Notes: generated from the letters alone by a model not told the origin. Positions 46,651-58,899 are shown, numbered from the stretch's first letter. The stretch is 64,000 bases of DNA from Phlebotomus papatasi (GCF_024763615.1 NC_077223.1:110236627-110300626), one strand, 5' to 3'. Made by a program: numbers and translations.

Positions 46651-48248
46651 GCCACTATCCAAGATATAAATAAAATATTTCCAGACAAAGTGTTTTCTCA
46701 CAGAATTTTTAAGATGGCAATGGACGTATAGACCAAAAATCTCTCAAATTACATTTTCCACTGTATTTCACTCTGTTATGCACTGCCAAATGAATAAACG
46801 AAGTGTTGCATATCGATTTCCTATTCATGAAAGCTGACTATAGGCAAGCATAATAGCCTTTTCATTGAACTTTCATGTATGGATGCTGGTGGGAAGCATA
46901 AAGCAACTTTTCCCACCTTGTCCACGGGAAAGTACGAGGCAATAAATTTTCCCACGTATCAAATATGACTTGACGTACGCGCTGAAGCTGCTCTGGTGCC
47001 GATAACACGATGAATATTTTGCCATAAGAACCACAGAGCATAAATAATTCATCGCATTCTTAAGCAAGCCCCCATGGGGAGGATGGGGTCTGGCCTCGGG
47101 AAATTTTATGGTTATCAAGAGTTTGATGTTACCCAAATAATATTTAGCATGGAAGATTCATTTTCGGGGATTAGATTGTTAATGTGACGAACTCAATCAT
47201 GGTGAGACCTCCCTATTAATCTCAATCTATTTGAGCTTCCAGAGAGATTTCTCTGTCTTTGAGCAAATGTGTTGCTAGAGGTGAATTGGTTTTCCTCAAG
47301 GCTCGGAGATTTTCTTATCACAGGAGGCACACATATGCCTGATGGGATGTGGCTGGTGAGATCTGGAAACCACAAGAACCCCAGCTCTAATACAGCGTGT
47401 CCTCGAGTAAAGTCTTGGAGTATTTAGCAACCGCCTTAGTAAGAACTTGATGGAAGCACTACGACCGTCCTCATTTCATCCTGTCACACGCAATCTCCAT
47501 CAGCCCGAAAGATGGTGAGTTAATCAATTGCAGCTGAAGCAGAAGTTGCAGATTAAATTATATCCCTCATCCTCAAGAAGGTGCGCACTTAATCGATTTC
47601 TCCCCTTTAATCCATTATTTCCCCAAGAGACTCACAAAATGTGATTCCTCCACTGAGGACTCCCACTTCTCTATGGAGATTTGTAACAGAAATATCCCCC
47701 ATTCCATCTGGTATATTCACTTTCACCAAACCACATCTCAACATCATTACTTTAATGGACTTTTTTTTCGGATTTCCATACAAGTGTTGTGCCAAGGGCT
47801 TCATAGCAGTTATTCAAACAATTTTATTTTATTGTTATTTTTCTGAACTGAGAAAAAAGCTTCGACCTCTGATAAAGCATCACAGTGATTTTTCCGATTT
47901 TTACGTGAATTTAGAGGGTTGATGCTTCTTTTTTATGTATTTATCGATATCTTTTTACTGCTTGTGTTCGCAGAAACATTAAATTTTGGCACTTTTATAT
48001 AGTATTCGCAATAAAATCTTCAGTCATTCACCTTTTTCTCATAGCAATTTCTATAAAATTATTGAAATTTTCTCTTTAAAATCAAACATCATGAGAGGAA
48101 CATGAATATTAACACCGATAGATCAAGCTGGTTGTTTTTGAAGATTTTTAAAGTAAGTTTTAAAGTGAACGTAGCATATTTTTTAAGCAACTTACGCCAG
48201 AAAAAATCGGTTGTAAAATTTGTAATTTAAATTAGTAATTTAAAGTAA
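46651..48248. other. Intergenic stretch, nothing assigned
   Basis: Unique-looking, moderately G+C-rich around 46870-47700, with overlapping small frames on both strands (46873-47136, 47607-47804, 47641-47922); no family recognised. Confidence 0.5.
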
Positions 48249-49047
48249 GGGCAGAATCACATTGACAATAAAATGCTCGCCGTAGCCTCACCGTATTTCG
48301 TTAATTTACACATTTTTATTGCAATTCTTATGCAATTTTCCATTACCGTATTACCTTATATCCTACTCGGTGGCAATAGGTGGAAATAATATAAGAAAAT
48401 TGAAGAAATAAATCGAAAATGCGATAAACGACGAGCAAAAAACTGTACGATTAATTTCTCTTACAGTTTTTTTACTTACCGTTTATCGCATTTTCATTTT
48501 ATTTCTTTAATTTTCTTACATCATTTTGACCTAGTGCCACCGAGTATGAGATAAGGTAATACGGTAATGGAAAATTTGCGTAAGACTTACAATGAAAATG
48601 CGTAAATTAATGAAACACGGTAGGGGAGACCGGGGTACCTATAGCCAGGGGTAGAATTAGTCAGTGGTATTTTTCTCGTTTTTCTTAAAATGTACATCGA
48701 GCAAAGTATTTTTTAATGAAAGTAGGAACACATCCCCATATTGCCAGAAATATTTATAAGTCTGATCCTGTTATCCTACAATTTAGAAGCATTTTTATAA
48801 AATGGGTATAAAATTGTAATTTTGATGTTACAGTTTTTGGACCAGAATTTGGTTTTCTGAGTTTGTAGTCAAGATTTCATAGTTTTACCTCGTTTCTAGT
48901 TTAATAAACCTAATTAAAAAATATTTTTCACTTGGATAATAATTATCCAATTTTTTATATAAGATGATAAACACTGAAACAGCCCTCGGGGCAGTTGTAG
49001 CCACTCTTCCGTGGCGGGATAAAACTATTGATGATTTTTCACTAATA

Positions 49048-49376
49048 CAGTAGAGTCTCGCTATAGGCCATCGCTCTATAGTCCACAATTTATCGACCGT
49101 TGATTTCAAAACACTGATTTTAAGTTAGGTTATGTTTTTTAGTATGCGACATGCATAATTATTTTAATATTTTTGGCAAACTTTATTAAGTAGTTGTGAT
49201 AATTGTGATCCACAATGAAGAGAGCAAGGACAAGTACCACAATCGCAAAGAAAGTGGAAGCCGTCGAGCAATTTTAATACTAAAAGTCGTTGATAATTTT
49301 AAAAAATTACATGGCCTATAGTGCGACCCAAGTGTCAAATTTGAAACCAAATATGGACTATAGCGAGACTCTACTG
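49048..49376 (+). mobile_element. pogo/Tigger-like internal-deletion element nested in family F
   Basis: Ends CAGTAGAGTCTCGCTATAGG and its near complement CTATAGCGAGACTCTACTG, flanked by TA (49046-49047, 49377-49378). It retains the start of a transposase frame (49215-49277). The end type and TA target are those of the pogo/Tigger branch of Tc1/mariner. Confidence 0.85.
49215..49277 (+). pseudogene. Remnant N-terminus of a Tigger-like transposase
   Basis: Twenty codons starting MKRARTSTTIAKKVEAVEQ and then a stop resemble the first helix-turn-helix of CENP-B/Tigger transposases (basic start, then an AKKVEAVE-like helix). The remainder is deleted, so it is non-functional. Confidence 0.6.
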
Positions 49377-50024
49377 TACATGGATAATTGTTAGATGAAA
49401 AAGTACTCTTGATATTCCAAGCAATATTGCCATTCGGATGAAAAATTTGTGAAATAGATTTTTTCAGGATATTTTCTTTAGGTTCTTCTTTTTCTTTAGG
49501 TTTAAATGACATATTTAGCATCAGTGTGCTTCAGTGTATCAAGCGAAACAGTATTTGGTATCTCCAGTTTGAAATTTCGTCTGGAAAACTGGTGGCAATT
49601 AGTACCCCAAAAGTGGCTATATCTACCCAGGCCGGGGTAAGTGTAGCCAATGTGTCATACTTTTTTCATTATCCTCTCTAGAAAAAGTCAAGGATTTTAC
49701 AGCTTTAAACTACACTATTTCATATAGTCAATATCCTAATGTTACTTATGAAACATAAAAATATTAGACAAACCTTATAATATTTTCAAAAATTATGCGC
49801 GACAAAAAAGCCTCATTTGCTGGCTAAAAGTACCCCGGTCTCCCCTAAGCATTTTACCCATTTTACTGTCAATGTGATTCTGCCCTAAATCGAAAAAACC
49901 CAAATAACACAATAAAGTCAGCATATAATTATTTTTATTGCAATTGCTTGATTTTTGTTTAAAAAAAATCCAGACTTTCGGAAACTTAGTTAAACCTCTA
50001 GGTGCAAGCACAATCATTGTCTTC

Positions 50025-50320
50025 AAGTTTTTTCAAGTTCAAAGGTTGAAACAGCTCTAGATAGCACATTTTTCAACCGAATGGTATCATGATAGGCTCG
50101 TTAGAAAGGTCTTGGAATTCTTGACAAGCTTGAGTCAATTTCAATCGGTTAAACGGTAATGAACCGATTCATAAGCAATAAGTAATTTTTATCAGAATAT
50201 TAATTACTTTGCTCGTAAGCCTTTTGGGACGATTTTTTGAGTGTGTCAATGTGTGAAATAAATCGATTAAACATCTAAGCCGCGAGTTCGAGCACTTTGC
50301 AAAGCCTGGTATGCTTTGTC
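50025..50320 (-). repeat. Dispersed repeat L, inverted copy
   Basis: TTTTCAACCGAATGG, AGAAAGGTCTTGGAATTCTT, AACGGTAATGAACCGATTCA and GAGTTCGAGCACTTTGC match 14245-14560 read on the other strand. Confidence 0.65.
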
Positions 50321-52060
50321 ACGCCGATTTCTTAATAATAATTATTTAAGAAAAACACTTTTGGCCAGTAAATTATAAAATTGGATAAATAAAAATTTCA
50401 AATGGTAAAATAATGTTTTACTACTTATCAATTTTCATTTTTACTGACCATTATCGCTAAAATGCTGACTTATTAATTTATTTGTGTAATGATTCGTCGC
50501 TTAGTTGCTTATTTGAACTTAACAGCATTGTTTGAAACAAAGCCATTGTGAAATGAGAAAAGCTATAAAAGAAATGAATGAAAAAGAATATCTCTGTTTG
50601 TATCTATTTGTTCTCAATAAAATATTTAAGAAAAAGGGTTTTCTTTCCAACTCTTTTTATTGCTCTCTTAGCTTTCTTCCTTGCAAAGTCTGCTGACAAT
50701 TGTCCAGAAAGCCTTTTACTTTCTTGCTTTGAGAAGAATGCTAAAAATAGAACATGCCTTCACTGGGAAGAGTAAACAGCCCTAGAGAACAATAAGACTT
50801 GGAATTCAGTCAATTTTGATATATTGCCTTATTTACTTTCCACGGGGAATTTTTTCATCAAGTGCGAGACCAATCTTCTGCCTCGATGGCTAACTTCAAT
50901 AAACATTGGCATCTCTCAGTGAATTTCATTTAATTCAATCACGCCAGGAGAAAAAAATACAAACAGACAGGTAATATTGCAGATCTTCTCAACAAAATTG
51001 TCTCCATTGGGGAAAGAAAAAGCTCTAAGGCGATTTTGTGAAGCTTTTTTTTCTGAGAAAATTGGTTGAGAAACACTGAGATGGGGGGGAACAGTAGGTA
51101 AATAATAACTTTGTAAAGTGAATTGTTTGTTCCGGCAGGGAAAAAAAACTTTTTTAATAATTCCCACTCGTTTTGCCTTAATATTTCGCTTTTTCTTCAA
51201 CGATCCTTAAAGTCCTCAAAAAAAAAAGCCGAGGAGTAGAAACAGGAGGTAACAATTTTCTCTCAAAAGGGAAACAAGAGGAATTAACATTCTACAGCAA
51301 CGTAGAAACATATCCCAAAGCTATTGAAGACCTATTCTTGTTCAATACGGATGTTTTCCCATCGAGAACAATCACTGAAAGCCCCAAAAGCTCCCATTGA
51401 ATTGAAAATCAATGTCTTAAGCTCGAAAATTCACCAGGGGTATTTTCTCTTTCCCATCAAAAACTTTCTTGTGGGCAGATTTTCCTTTTTACAGGGAAGC
51501 ATGGGAAAAAAACCCACCCTAATGACATACTTTCAGCCAAACCCTCAGCCCTTGAATGATTTACACTTTCCTCCAAGGAAAGGTACGTTTTTGTGTAAAG
51601 GCACCATACTTGGCAACTTAAGTGTTCATTATTGTCATCACCGGATCATTACCGTTTGTTTTATGTCGTCATCTCTGGCGTCATCGCATCGTTGAAATTC
51701 TATGCGGGAAACTAAATATCTCAACCACAATTTTACCCTCTAATTCACTGACTTCTTCCAACCCTGCGGAAAAGTGATTGGGGGGGTGGAAGACGGTGGG
51801 AGGACGTTGAGTAATTGGTGATATTCACACCTCATTCTTCGTATAAATACTACCTGTCGTCCCCCTTTTTGCTATCGCTCGCAGGTGGAATGCAGAACAT
51901 TTTACTCCTTTTATGTCAAATATTTGAGACAAGGATACACCCTTTCCTTCAACACACATACTTGAGATTTGTTATCCAAATTGATAATTTTTCCAGTTAA
52001 AAAAACCGTTACAATTTGAATTTGAATTTGACATTTAGGGCGCTCGGAGCAAAATGACTT
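50321..52060. other. Intergenic stretch, nothing assigned
   Basis: Small frames (50578-50775 plus, 50916-51200 minus, 51324-51695 plus) match nothing recognisable. Confidence 0.5.
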
Positions 52061-52063
52061 TAA

Positions 52064-52466
52064 CTGTGTTATCACACTTGCACATTAAAATTTTAATATG
52101 ATTCACATTAATTGTCGCTGGTGAGAGTCCAAATGTGTAATTTGTGTGTTTGAATCATTTTATATTCAAAATTTGATCTATTTGTTGATAAAAAGATAGA
52201 CTTGGCCCGCAAAATTTGATATAAATTGTTTTATAGCATTAATGCGAAAAATTAATGCGATTTTCTCTTTAATTTTTTAATGTGAAAAAATATGCTTTAG
52301 GTAAATTTAAACTTATTTTTGCAGGCCAAGTCCACTTCTTTATCAATAAATAGAAAAACCCCAAATATTAAGTGACTCAAAGACACAAATAACATATTTG
52401 GACGCTCACAAGCGACAGTTAATGTGAATCACATTAAAATTTTAATGTGCAAGTGTGATAACGCCG
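52064..52466 (+). mobile_element. Family A foldback MITE, most complete copy
   Basis: 403 bp, ends CTGTGTTATCACACTTGCAC and GTGATAACGCCG, flanked by TAA (52061-52063, 52467-52469). Arms of about 180 bp pair through GTCGCTNGTGAG, TTGATAAA and GACTTGGCC blocks. Confidence 0.87.
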
Positions 52467-52845
52467 TAAGTCGTATGCATTGCCCTATTAAAATAGCGTT
52501 TTTTACTCTGAGCTCCTCATTTGGCAGATTAATTTAGATTTTGAAAAGGAAAATCATATTTAATCTTTTTATCTCTTATCGGTAATTTTTGAAGTGTTAA
52601 AAATTTTGACACAATTTATTCCGAGAAAATACACGTTTTGAAAAATATCAAATTGATAAGAAGGACAGATATCAATTTTTAAAGATTGACAGCTCTTTAT
52701 TTATTATTAATCGTATCGAGGTATTGTATTACAAGGTAATGATTTTTACAATGTCATATCCCGTGTTGAAAGAACTTGCTAAGTCCATTGTAAACCGCGC
52801 GGGGGCACCTTCTCGTGGTGTGGATGCTTTTTCCATGCTCACAGA

Positions 52846-53030
52846 TTTTTTTTTTTAATTTTGGGCAGAGGCGGTGCATCATTACATTTTATGATAGTGA
52901 AAATGTCTTTTTCTGACATTCAGTTGCTTGCACCGGACGGGACCCGAACTCACAACTTATTTCAGAGTTGAGTCAGAGATCTCATTCATTCAAGGGCCAA
53001 CGATCTTGGCTATTGCGCCACTGAGATCCC
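52846..53030 (-). repeat. tRNA-derived SINE-like element with poly(A)
   Basis: On the minus strand it starts GGGATCTCAGTGGCGCAATA (A-box-like), has AGTTCGGGTCCCG (B box) about 70 bp on, and ends in an A-rich run (53030 to 52846). No clear target duplication. Confidence 0.55.
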
Positions 53031-53033
53031 CAC

Positions 53034-53045
53034 TGACAGCTGTCA
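53034..53045. promoter_or_regulatory. Isolated TGACAGCTGTCA palindrome
   Basis: An exact copy of the 12-mer that clusters at 55.4-56.8 kb. It corresponds to a TGIF/PKNOX-type TALE homeodomain dimer site with a central CAGCTG E-box. Confidence 0.4.
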
Positions 53046-53399
53046 AAATTAACGGAATTCATTTAGACTTACCACTACTTTTAAATTACTTCAAATGTGG
53101 TTTAAGAAAAAGCATAATTAAAAAAAAGTTGAATTATTAAAGAACTGTCAAAATTACTTACACTCAATTTTATTTAAATTGTTGAAGAGCACGTCATAAT
53201 TAACGGTAACCGTGATGTTAGCATTTCAACAATAAACATCTATCCATTTTAATAGTTGTCATGCCAGTAAAATTTATAAAATCTGACATGACATTGAAAA
53301 CTTCTAAATGACGTCTGCATGACATGCTTCTTGCGGGATGAGACTAAATGTCAGAAAACTGATTGTGCGAAAGTTTTAACTGTCAATACTTAAATTTAA

Positions 53400-53918
53400 C
53401 CCTTTAAGGACGATTGGAACACCAGTGTCCCATAAAGAAAATAATTTTTCCTGACCACTTCTAAAGTAATTTTCTGTAATGTTTGTACATAATTGTAAAG
53501 TACAAGGTTGAAGAAATCTAGAATATATTTTGCAAGTCTGTAGCTATTTGCTATATAGTAAATATTTAAGCTCAAAAATGGCGAATTTTTAAATTCTCAA
53601 ATTTATAACTGATTTTATTTATTTTTTATACTTACAATTTTTTTTTTAAGCAAAACCCTTTTGGCAATAAAAACTACAATACTCATACGTAATATTTTTC
53701 ATTGAAGCGAAAAATATTATTCCTTGGTATTGTCAGAAAAATTACTTAAATTTTTGGGCTATTTTTATACCTATCGTTCATAGAGGCACAAAATACACCG
53801 AATCAGATTCTGTTGGACTTTCCAAGGTTAGATGTAAGACTTATTATTGATTATGTTTCTCAGTTTAATTTTTATTGTTGATTTTCAGTCCGTAAAAAGT
53901 GTCTCGTCGTTAAAGGGT
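53400..53918 (+). mobile_element. piggyBac-like MITE (family K)
   Basis: 519 bp beginning CCCTTTAAGGACGATTGGAA and ending TCGTTAAAGGG, flanked by TTAA (53396-53399, 53919-53922). TTAA targets with CCC..GGG ends are the piggyBac signature. No transposase frame remains. Confidence 0.82.
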
Positions 53919-53922
53919 TAAA

Positions 53923-55378
53923 TCCTCCCACCACTTTGAATTTTGAAACATCGGCCGTACGTTAAACACATCTGTCATATATCAAACATAAATCTATTGC
54001 ATTAATTCAATGAAATTTTCCAATTTGTCTGACAGTTAGACTTTAGGGATGGAAAACTCAGAAAAGTGAATAAAATTTGAAACCTTTTCTAAACCCTAAC
54101 CAGTTACCAACAAGTTACCTCAAAAAGAATTGATTTTTCTTCTTTTCTGAAGTCAGCCAGGTGGATGGTGAATTTTTTTTCCGATGAAACAGGGAATGGG
54201 TGGTAAAAGTTACAAATTTCGAATTCAACCACCCAAGAAGGGGCCGCAGTAGACACGAAAAGCTCGATAGGGGAAAGTATGAGTGGCATGTAAGGTTCCA
54301 TCAATTCTGTTAGCAATTTCTCCGTCAATTTAGTACCATTTCACGTGTCATTCATGCCATTTATCTGATGTTGTGGTAATTTTTTTCCTTTCGCACCATC
54401 GAATGATTCCCAATTTGCCGTTGTTGAATGAACAGGGGTGGAAGTGCGTAAAAGTTTGTGCAATTCCATGAAAAAAAAACCAATTGAAATTCCCAGCTGT
54501 AGTGTACCTTTGTTGGTTTAGTGTCCCCAGCGTGTGCAGAAATTGCACGACTTGATGGAACTACAGCTACCCGCGATGTGCATAAATTTCTTACAATCTT
54601 AGCAATGATCAAATTTCGACAAAAAAAACCTTACAACCAATTACTTAAACATAAATTTATCTTATAGAAGTTCTAAGTTGTAGAAACACACTGCTCCCTG
54701 ATAAATTTGCCGGGATAAATGTTGTGGTTGTTCTCATGGGGATTTGGTCTGGAAACCATATGTGTTGTTTATGCGGTTGCACGAATATGAAAATTAATGA
54801 CTCCTTGGGATGTTTTTCTCGCAATTTCTCATATCGTCCCCAAAGCTTTTCCACCCCCGAATTACCCCCATTATTGCTAAATTACGCGTACAACATTCAC
54901 ATGCTTTGGGTTCTTTTTCTTTTGCTTTTCCCATTGAACGTTGACACTCACTATACAAATGGCAAAATTATATTTCATCCCCCACCTCCCCAAAAAAGTT
55001 TATCCAATGCTTTTTGCTCAAAAACTACCCCGGACACTACCCCATGAAGACCTTCCTGAAGAAGATGGATAATCTCTGGGATTGTGGCTGTTTGACCAAA
55101 AGCACTCGGTATGCATCAAATTGATTGAATTTCCAGCTAATTTATGAAGATAAATGTTCAGTATTTGAATTACAATTGAAAATATCTCTTATTCATGTTG
55201 AAGCAGACGGGATTCATTTACTATTCAAGACGAATTTTAAATTATACAAATACAAATCTCAAATGCAGTTTCAGCAATTAATTCAAACATAGACAAAGAC
55301 GTGCTTCAGCATTTTGAGATATTTCTGCATCTTTAGCAAAGTTATTAATTTATGAACAATTTTTGGGGTATTTGACTC
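53923..55378. other. Intergenic stretch, nothing assigned
   Basis: Overlapping small frames on both strands (54104-54328, 54348-54612, 54657-54854 minus; 54724-55047 plus) show no similarity and no consistent splice structure. Confidence 0.5.
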
Positions 55379-56794
55379 TGACAGATGTTAAACTTCTCTA
55401 GAATTTTGCAGATGCAGTAAATATCTTGAAAATCCATTAAAACTTTGAGCAGTATTTGTTATCATGAAGACGGTTTAGTAACTTCTTCCCAAATAGTTTT
55501 GACAGCTGTCAAAATAGATTTTAAAATGTATGACATCTTTAAAAATGTCAAAAGGTAAACGAATATTAATTTGTTGTTTAATTGTGATTCAGTGTTTTGG
55601 TTAGCACTCTTTGTCCGTGAACTGCTGAACGGTTAGCATATTTTTGCTGATCAATTCAGTAAAATATTCAAAAAGCTCTGTTTTATTTTCTAGCTAATTG
55701 TGCTTGCTGGCTTTGAACTCACAATTCAGCTTGATTTATTTATCATAATATTTATTTAATAATTATAATTGCACAGACAATTAGAGAATTATAATGGTTC
55801 TTTAGGTGCATTGAAACTGAAAAGTGATTTCGTTTATTTCTATTTTTCTTATCTATTTCAATTCGGTTTTTTAACGTCATGATTTTGACAGCTGTCAAAC
55901 TTTTCTACTGTTACTTTTAAATTTGTTGAAATTACAAATGCATTATTACTCTTGAAATAACATGCTAAATTGCAGATCCTTCCACTGTCACACTTATTTT
56001 CTTAATAATTCAGTATCTCTTTTCTTGCTGTTATTCTGACAGTTGTTAAATTTCTTTGCAAGTTCAGTCAGAATCAGTGATATTGATAAAACAAGCAAAC
56101 ATTAAAACGTTCAATATTTCCCATCTAACTTTTTGTCTAGATGTGAATCTTTACTTTTTCCTTGTAGTAATTTTAACAGCTGTTAAATCTCCTAGTATTT
56201 GACGTTTGCTTGAAATAATCAACATTTTCACTGTCGTACAATACACTTAAAATTCAATATATCAAGGATATTATTGAAATGATCAAATAATAAATCAATG
56301 ATTGCTTGTTCTATTAATTTACTGTGGTTTTCATATATTCCAAGAGTTTGACAGCTGTCAAACTCAAACTTTGAGATTGAAAATTAAATTTCGAGAAAAT
56401 AAATATATAATAAATGTTTACAGATAAATGTATTTTATTTCATTTTTCCATTCGTATGGCTTCTTTTAATTACAGTAGACTCTCAAATTCGGGCATTTGG
56501 GACCGAAATGTCATCCGAAATGGAGAGAAATTCAGGCATTAAACTATTTGAAATGCAACGATTTTTTGTTCATTTGCGCACTCATATTAATAATGCAAAA
56601 TCACATCAAAACTAAGACAAACCGTATAAAATTTTGGCATATTTGCTTCATTTGATAATCATAATCAAACTTGAAAAATGATAACAAACTTTTTTTCAAA
56701 TTTAACTGCTGCTCGAATTAAAAAGTAGCCCGATCTTAAGAGAGCCGAATTAGCGAGAGTCTACTGTACTTCTCTGTATTTTGACAGCTGTCAA
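55379..56794. promoter_or_regulatory. Cluster of seven TGACAGCTGTCA-type palindromes
   Basis: Exact cores at 55497-55514 (within an 18-bp palindrome), 55884-55899, 56344-56365 (within a 22-bp palindrome) and 56781-56794; variants at 55379-55390 (TGACAGATGTTA), 56037-56048 (TGACAGTTGTTA) and 56172-56187 (TTTAACAGCTGTTAAA). The core equals a dimeric TGIF/PKNOX-class site and includes an E-box. The clustering is seen directly; regulatory function is inference. Confidence 0.5.
56473..56766. mobile_element. pogo/Tigger-like MITE (family H), complete
   Basis: 294 bp, ends CAGTAGACTCTCAAATTCGG and TTAGCGAGAGTCTACTG, flanked by TA (56471-56472, 56767-56768). A truncated copy is at 23441-23548; the ends resemble 49048-49376. 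Confidence 0.82.
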
Positions 56795-58038
56795 TGTTAG
56801 TATTTGACTTTGACATTTTAACGAATTTGGTGATATTCGAAATATGTTCCAAAGCCCTGGATTACTTTATTAAAATCTAAAGAAAAGCTATTATGTGTTA
56901 AAGAATGATTGAAATTCTGTCTCAGATATTGAGACATAGACCCCATGTAGTTGCTCAGAATATCCTATTAATGGGGCGATCAATTTATCGACAACGTGAA
57001 AAGAATACTACTATAGCTCTCAAGAGTACAAAATATTTAAACTAAAGCCCAAAACTTATTTCTCGGCAGCTCCGAAAACTTTTCCTGAAAAACTTTTCTG
57101 AGAAGAAAGCTTGAGGAAAAATAAAAAAGTTGAAAGAAAATCCAATGATCCTCCATGGACCAAATTTATGAGAGTGTCTTGCAGACTTTTTTTTCGCATT
57201 CACCTCAAGGGAATTTTCCCAGGAATGGATATTAAGGTGAATGGCAATCAAAATGGTTACGATAATAAATTCCAATTTATTCCTAATTCCCATTTTCTCA
57301 GCGTCAATTCTCTTCGGCTTTTGCTCTGTGAGAACTTTCCTTTCTCTTTCTAGCTCCACAAAATTCAATTATAAATTAAGCATTCTCAAGTGGGGCATTG
57401 TATATCGGTCCAAGAATGTGGGACATGGTCCTCTTGGGAATATTCAGTGTGGTCTTTCCCTGTAAAAGGCAAAAAGTTAATTAAAAATTTCCCATTATGA
57501 TGCGAGAAGTCGGGGGAGAACATGGTTTTGGCTTTTTTTCTGTGGGACTTGGGGCCTAGCATCTCCAGCAATAGAGGCCAACGATGCGTGATGCTCACGC
57601 CATCATTTCTTCCCCAATCGCTATATATATATATAGCTGAAGAGGTGGGTGGATGTATTTCTCACTGATTGGAATTGAGAAAAATCTCCATTCGATTTCC
57701 CCAGTGTTCGGTAACCACTAAAAATGTGCTCGATAATATCTCAGCTCATCTCTCTTTTAACACAGAAAAAATTCATTTCCATGGAAATTTATTTTTCCAT
57801 CCCCTTCCCTTTGCCCACCACCCCAAGAATTATGAACATGGAATCTCACACCAAAAATCTCGAAAACCTCAAAATACACCATCGACAGATTTTCCAATTC
57901 TATCGACTTTTTACTTGTCAGTCTTTTACATTCACAGCTATTGTAATGAATGCGGTAATGCAACCATCTCAGATTAGCCTCAAATTTACCGGGTTTTGAA
58001 AATGACCAGCTACCAAAATCAATTAGCAGGCATTAGTT
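56795..58038. other. Intergenic stretch, nothing assigned
   Basis: Frames of 70-108 codons overlap on both strands between 57042 and 57999 without recognisable domains. A TA microsatellite lies around 57622-57635. Confidence 0.5.
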
Positions 58039-58309
58039 CTAGTCCCCGGCTTCAAAGTTGAAGCCAATTTCTTACTTTCACATACAAATACGTATGGGAA
58101 TTTTTTTGCACTCGTGATCGTTATGCTATATATTTAAAAAAAGAGAAGTTTTTCCATATTATAAGATACCTTTCCCTATGGAGGGATAAATATACTAAAT
58201 TTTTGTTTAAATAATTTTTTTTCTTGGAGCACTGTGAGCTGAGTCCGAGATCAATTTAAGAATTGGCTTCAAATAGCTCCATATAAAAAGGCCAACTTGC
58301 CAGGCGCTT
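58039..58309 (+). mobile_element. Element D, second copy, 9-bp target duplication
   Basis: Shares TCAAAGTTGAAG, ACTTTCACATACAAAT, GAGCACTGTGAGCTGAGTCC and the right end CCAGGCGCTT with 7628-7892. GCATTAGTT flanks both sides (58030-58038, 58310-58318). Confidence 0.85.
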
Positions 58310-58347
58310 GCATTAGTTGGCTAACTTTGCAATTTGGAAAAATATAG

Positions 58348-58450
58348 TTCTCGTGGTTAAGTGGATAAAGTGCTAGATCTATCGCGCAGAGATCTCTAGA
58401 TCGAGCGACGGGCGAATAGTGCCCAGTGCTGAAAAAAATTTGATCAGCTA
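58348..58450 (+). repeat. Possible tRNA-derived SINE-like sequence
   Basis: CGTGGTTAAGTGGATAAAG resembles an A box and GATCGAGCGACGG a decayed B box. It sits just upstream of a non-LTR reverse transcriptase remnant. Confidence 0.35.
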
Positions 58451-58531
58451 GACGCTGGACGCACAGTTTCAGGCGCCCTGTTCTGATATAGGTGATCACT
58501 TACATACAGCAATACAGCTAGCCAGTTATAC

Positions 58532-58890
58532 GCTGTATGGAATGGAAAATGCAATTGAGAAAATAGAAAATAGGAAGGCTAAGGCACTTGATGTAGATGG
58601 AATCAGACCTATGGAAGAATCCAGATAAAACAGTTAGGGAAAAGTTGAGAAAATATGTCAGTGAAATCCCGAACAGTGCCAAAGTTCCCGATAAATGGAC
58701 AAAAGCTATCATCTGACCGATCTGCCCTATTCTAAAAAAAAGACACCGAACTAGGGTTGAAAATTTTAGAGGAATATCACTACTCAAGTTACAAAATGTT
58801 TGCCATGATACTGACAGAAAGATTCAAGAATGAGGTTGATAGATTGTGCATTCTACCGGAGACACAATCAGGATTCAAACCAGGAAGACC
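58532..58890 (+). pseudogene. Decayed non-LTR retrotransposon reverse transcriptase
   Basis: Three frames are needed. 58532 onward gives AIEKIENRKAKALDVDGI, the N-K-A-x-G-x-D-G-I block of reverse transcriptases. From 58630 it reads KVPDKWTKAII, a stop (58714-58716), then TRVENFRGISLL. From 58790 it reads KMFAMILTERFKNEV and LPETQSGFKPGR. These are palm/finger blocks of LINE-type reverse transcriptase. Two frameshifts and a stop show it is dead; the clade was not determined. Confidence 0.88.
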
Positions 58891-58899
58891 AAAAAAATT

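Larger units (their letters stand above)
48623..49845. mobile_element. Family F TIR element nested in family E
   Basis: 1223 bp, ends GGGGAGACCGGGGTAC and GTACCCCGGTCTCCCC (exact complements), flanked by TA (48621-48622, 49846-49847). A solo end is at 5671-5707. It contains a further insertion at 49048-49376. Confidence 0.85.
48249..49885. mobile_element. Family E Harbinger-like MITE split by a nested element
   Basis: The left part 48249-48620 and right part 49848-49885 together correspond to 37539-37964; the ends are GGGCAGAATCACATTGAC and GTCAATGTGATTCTGCCC, and TAA flanks both sides (48246-48248, 49886-49888). The interruption is element F. Confidence 0.87.
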
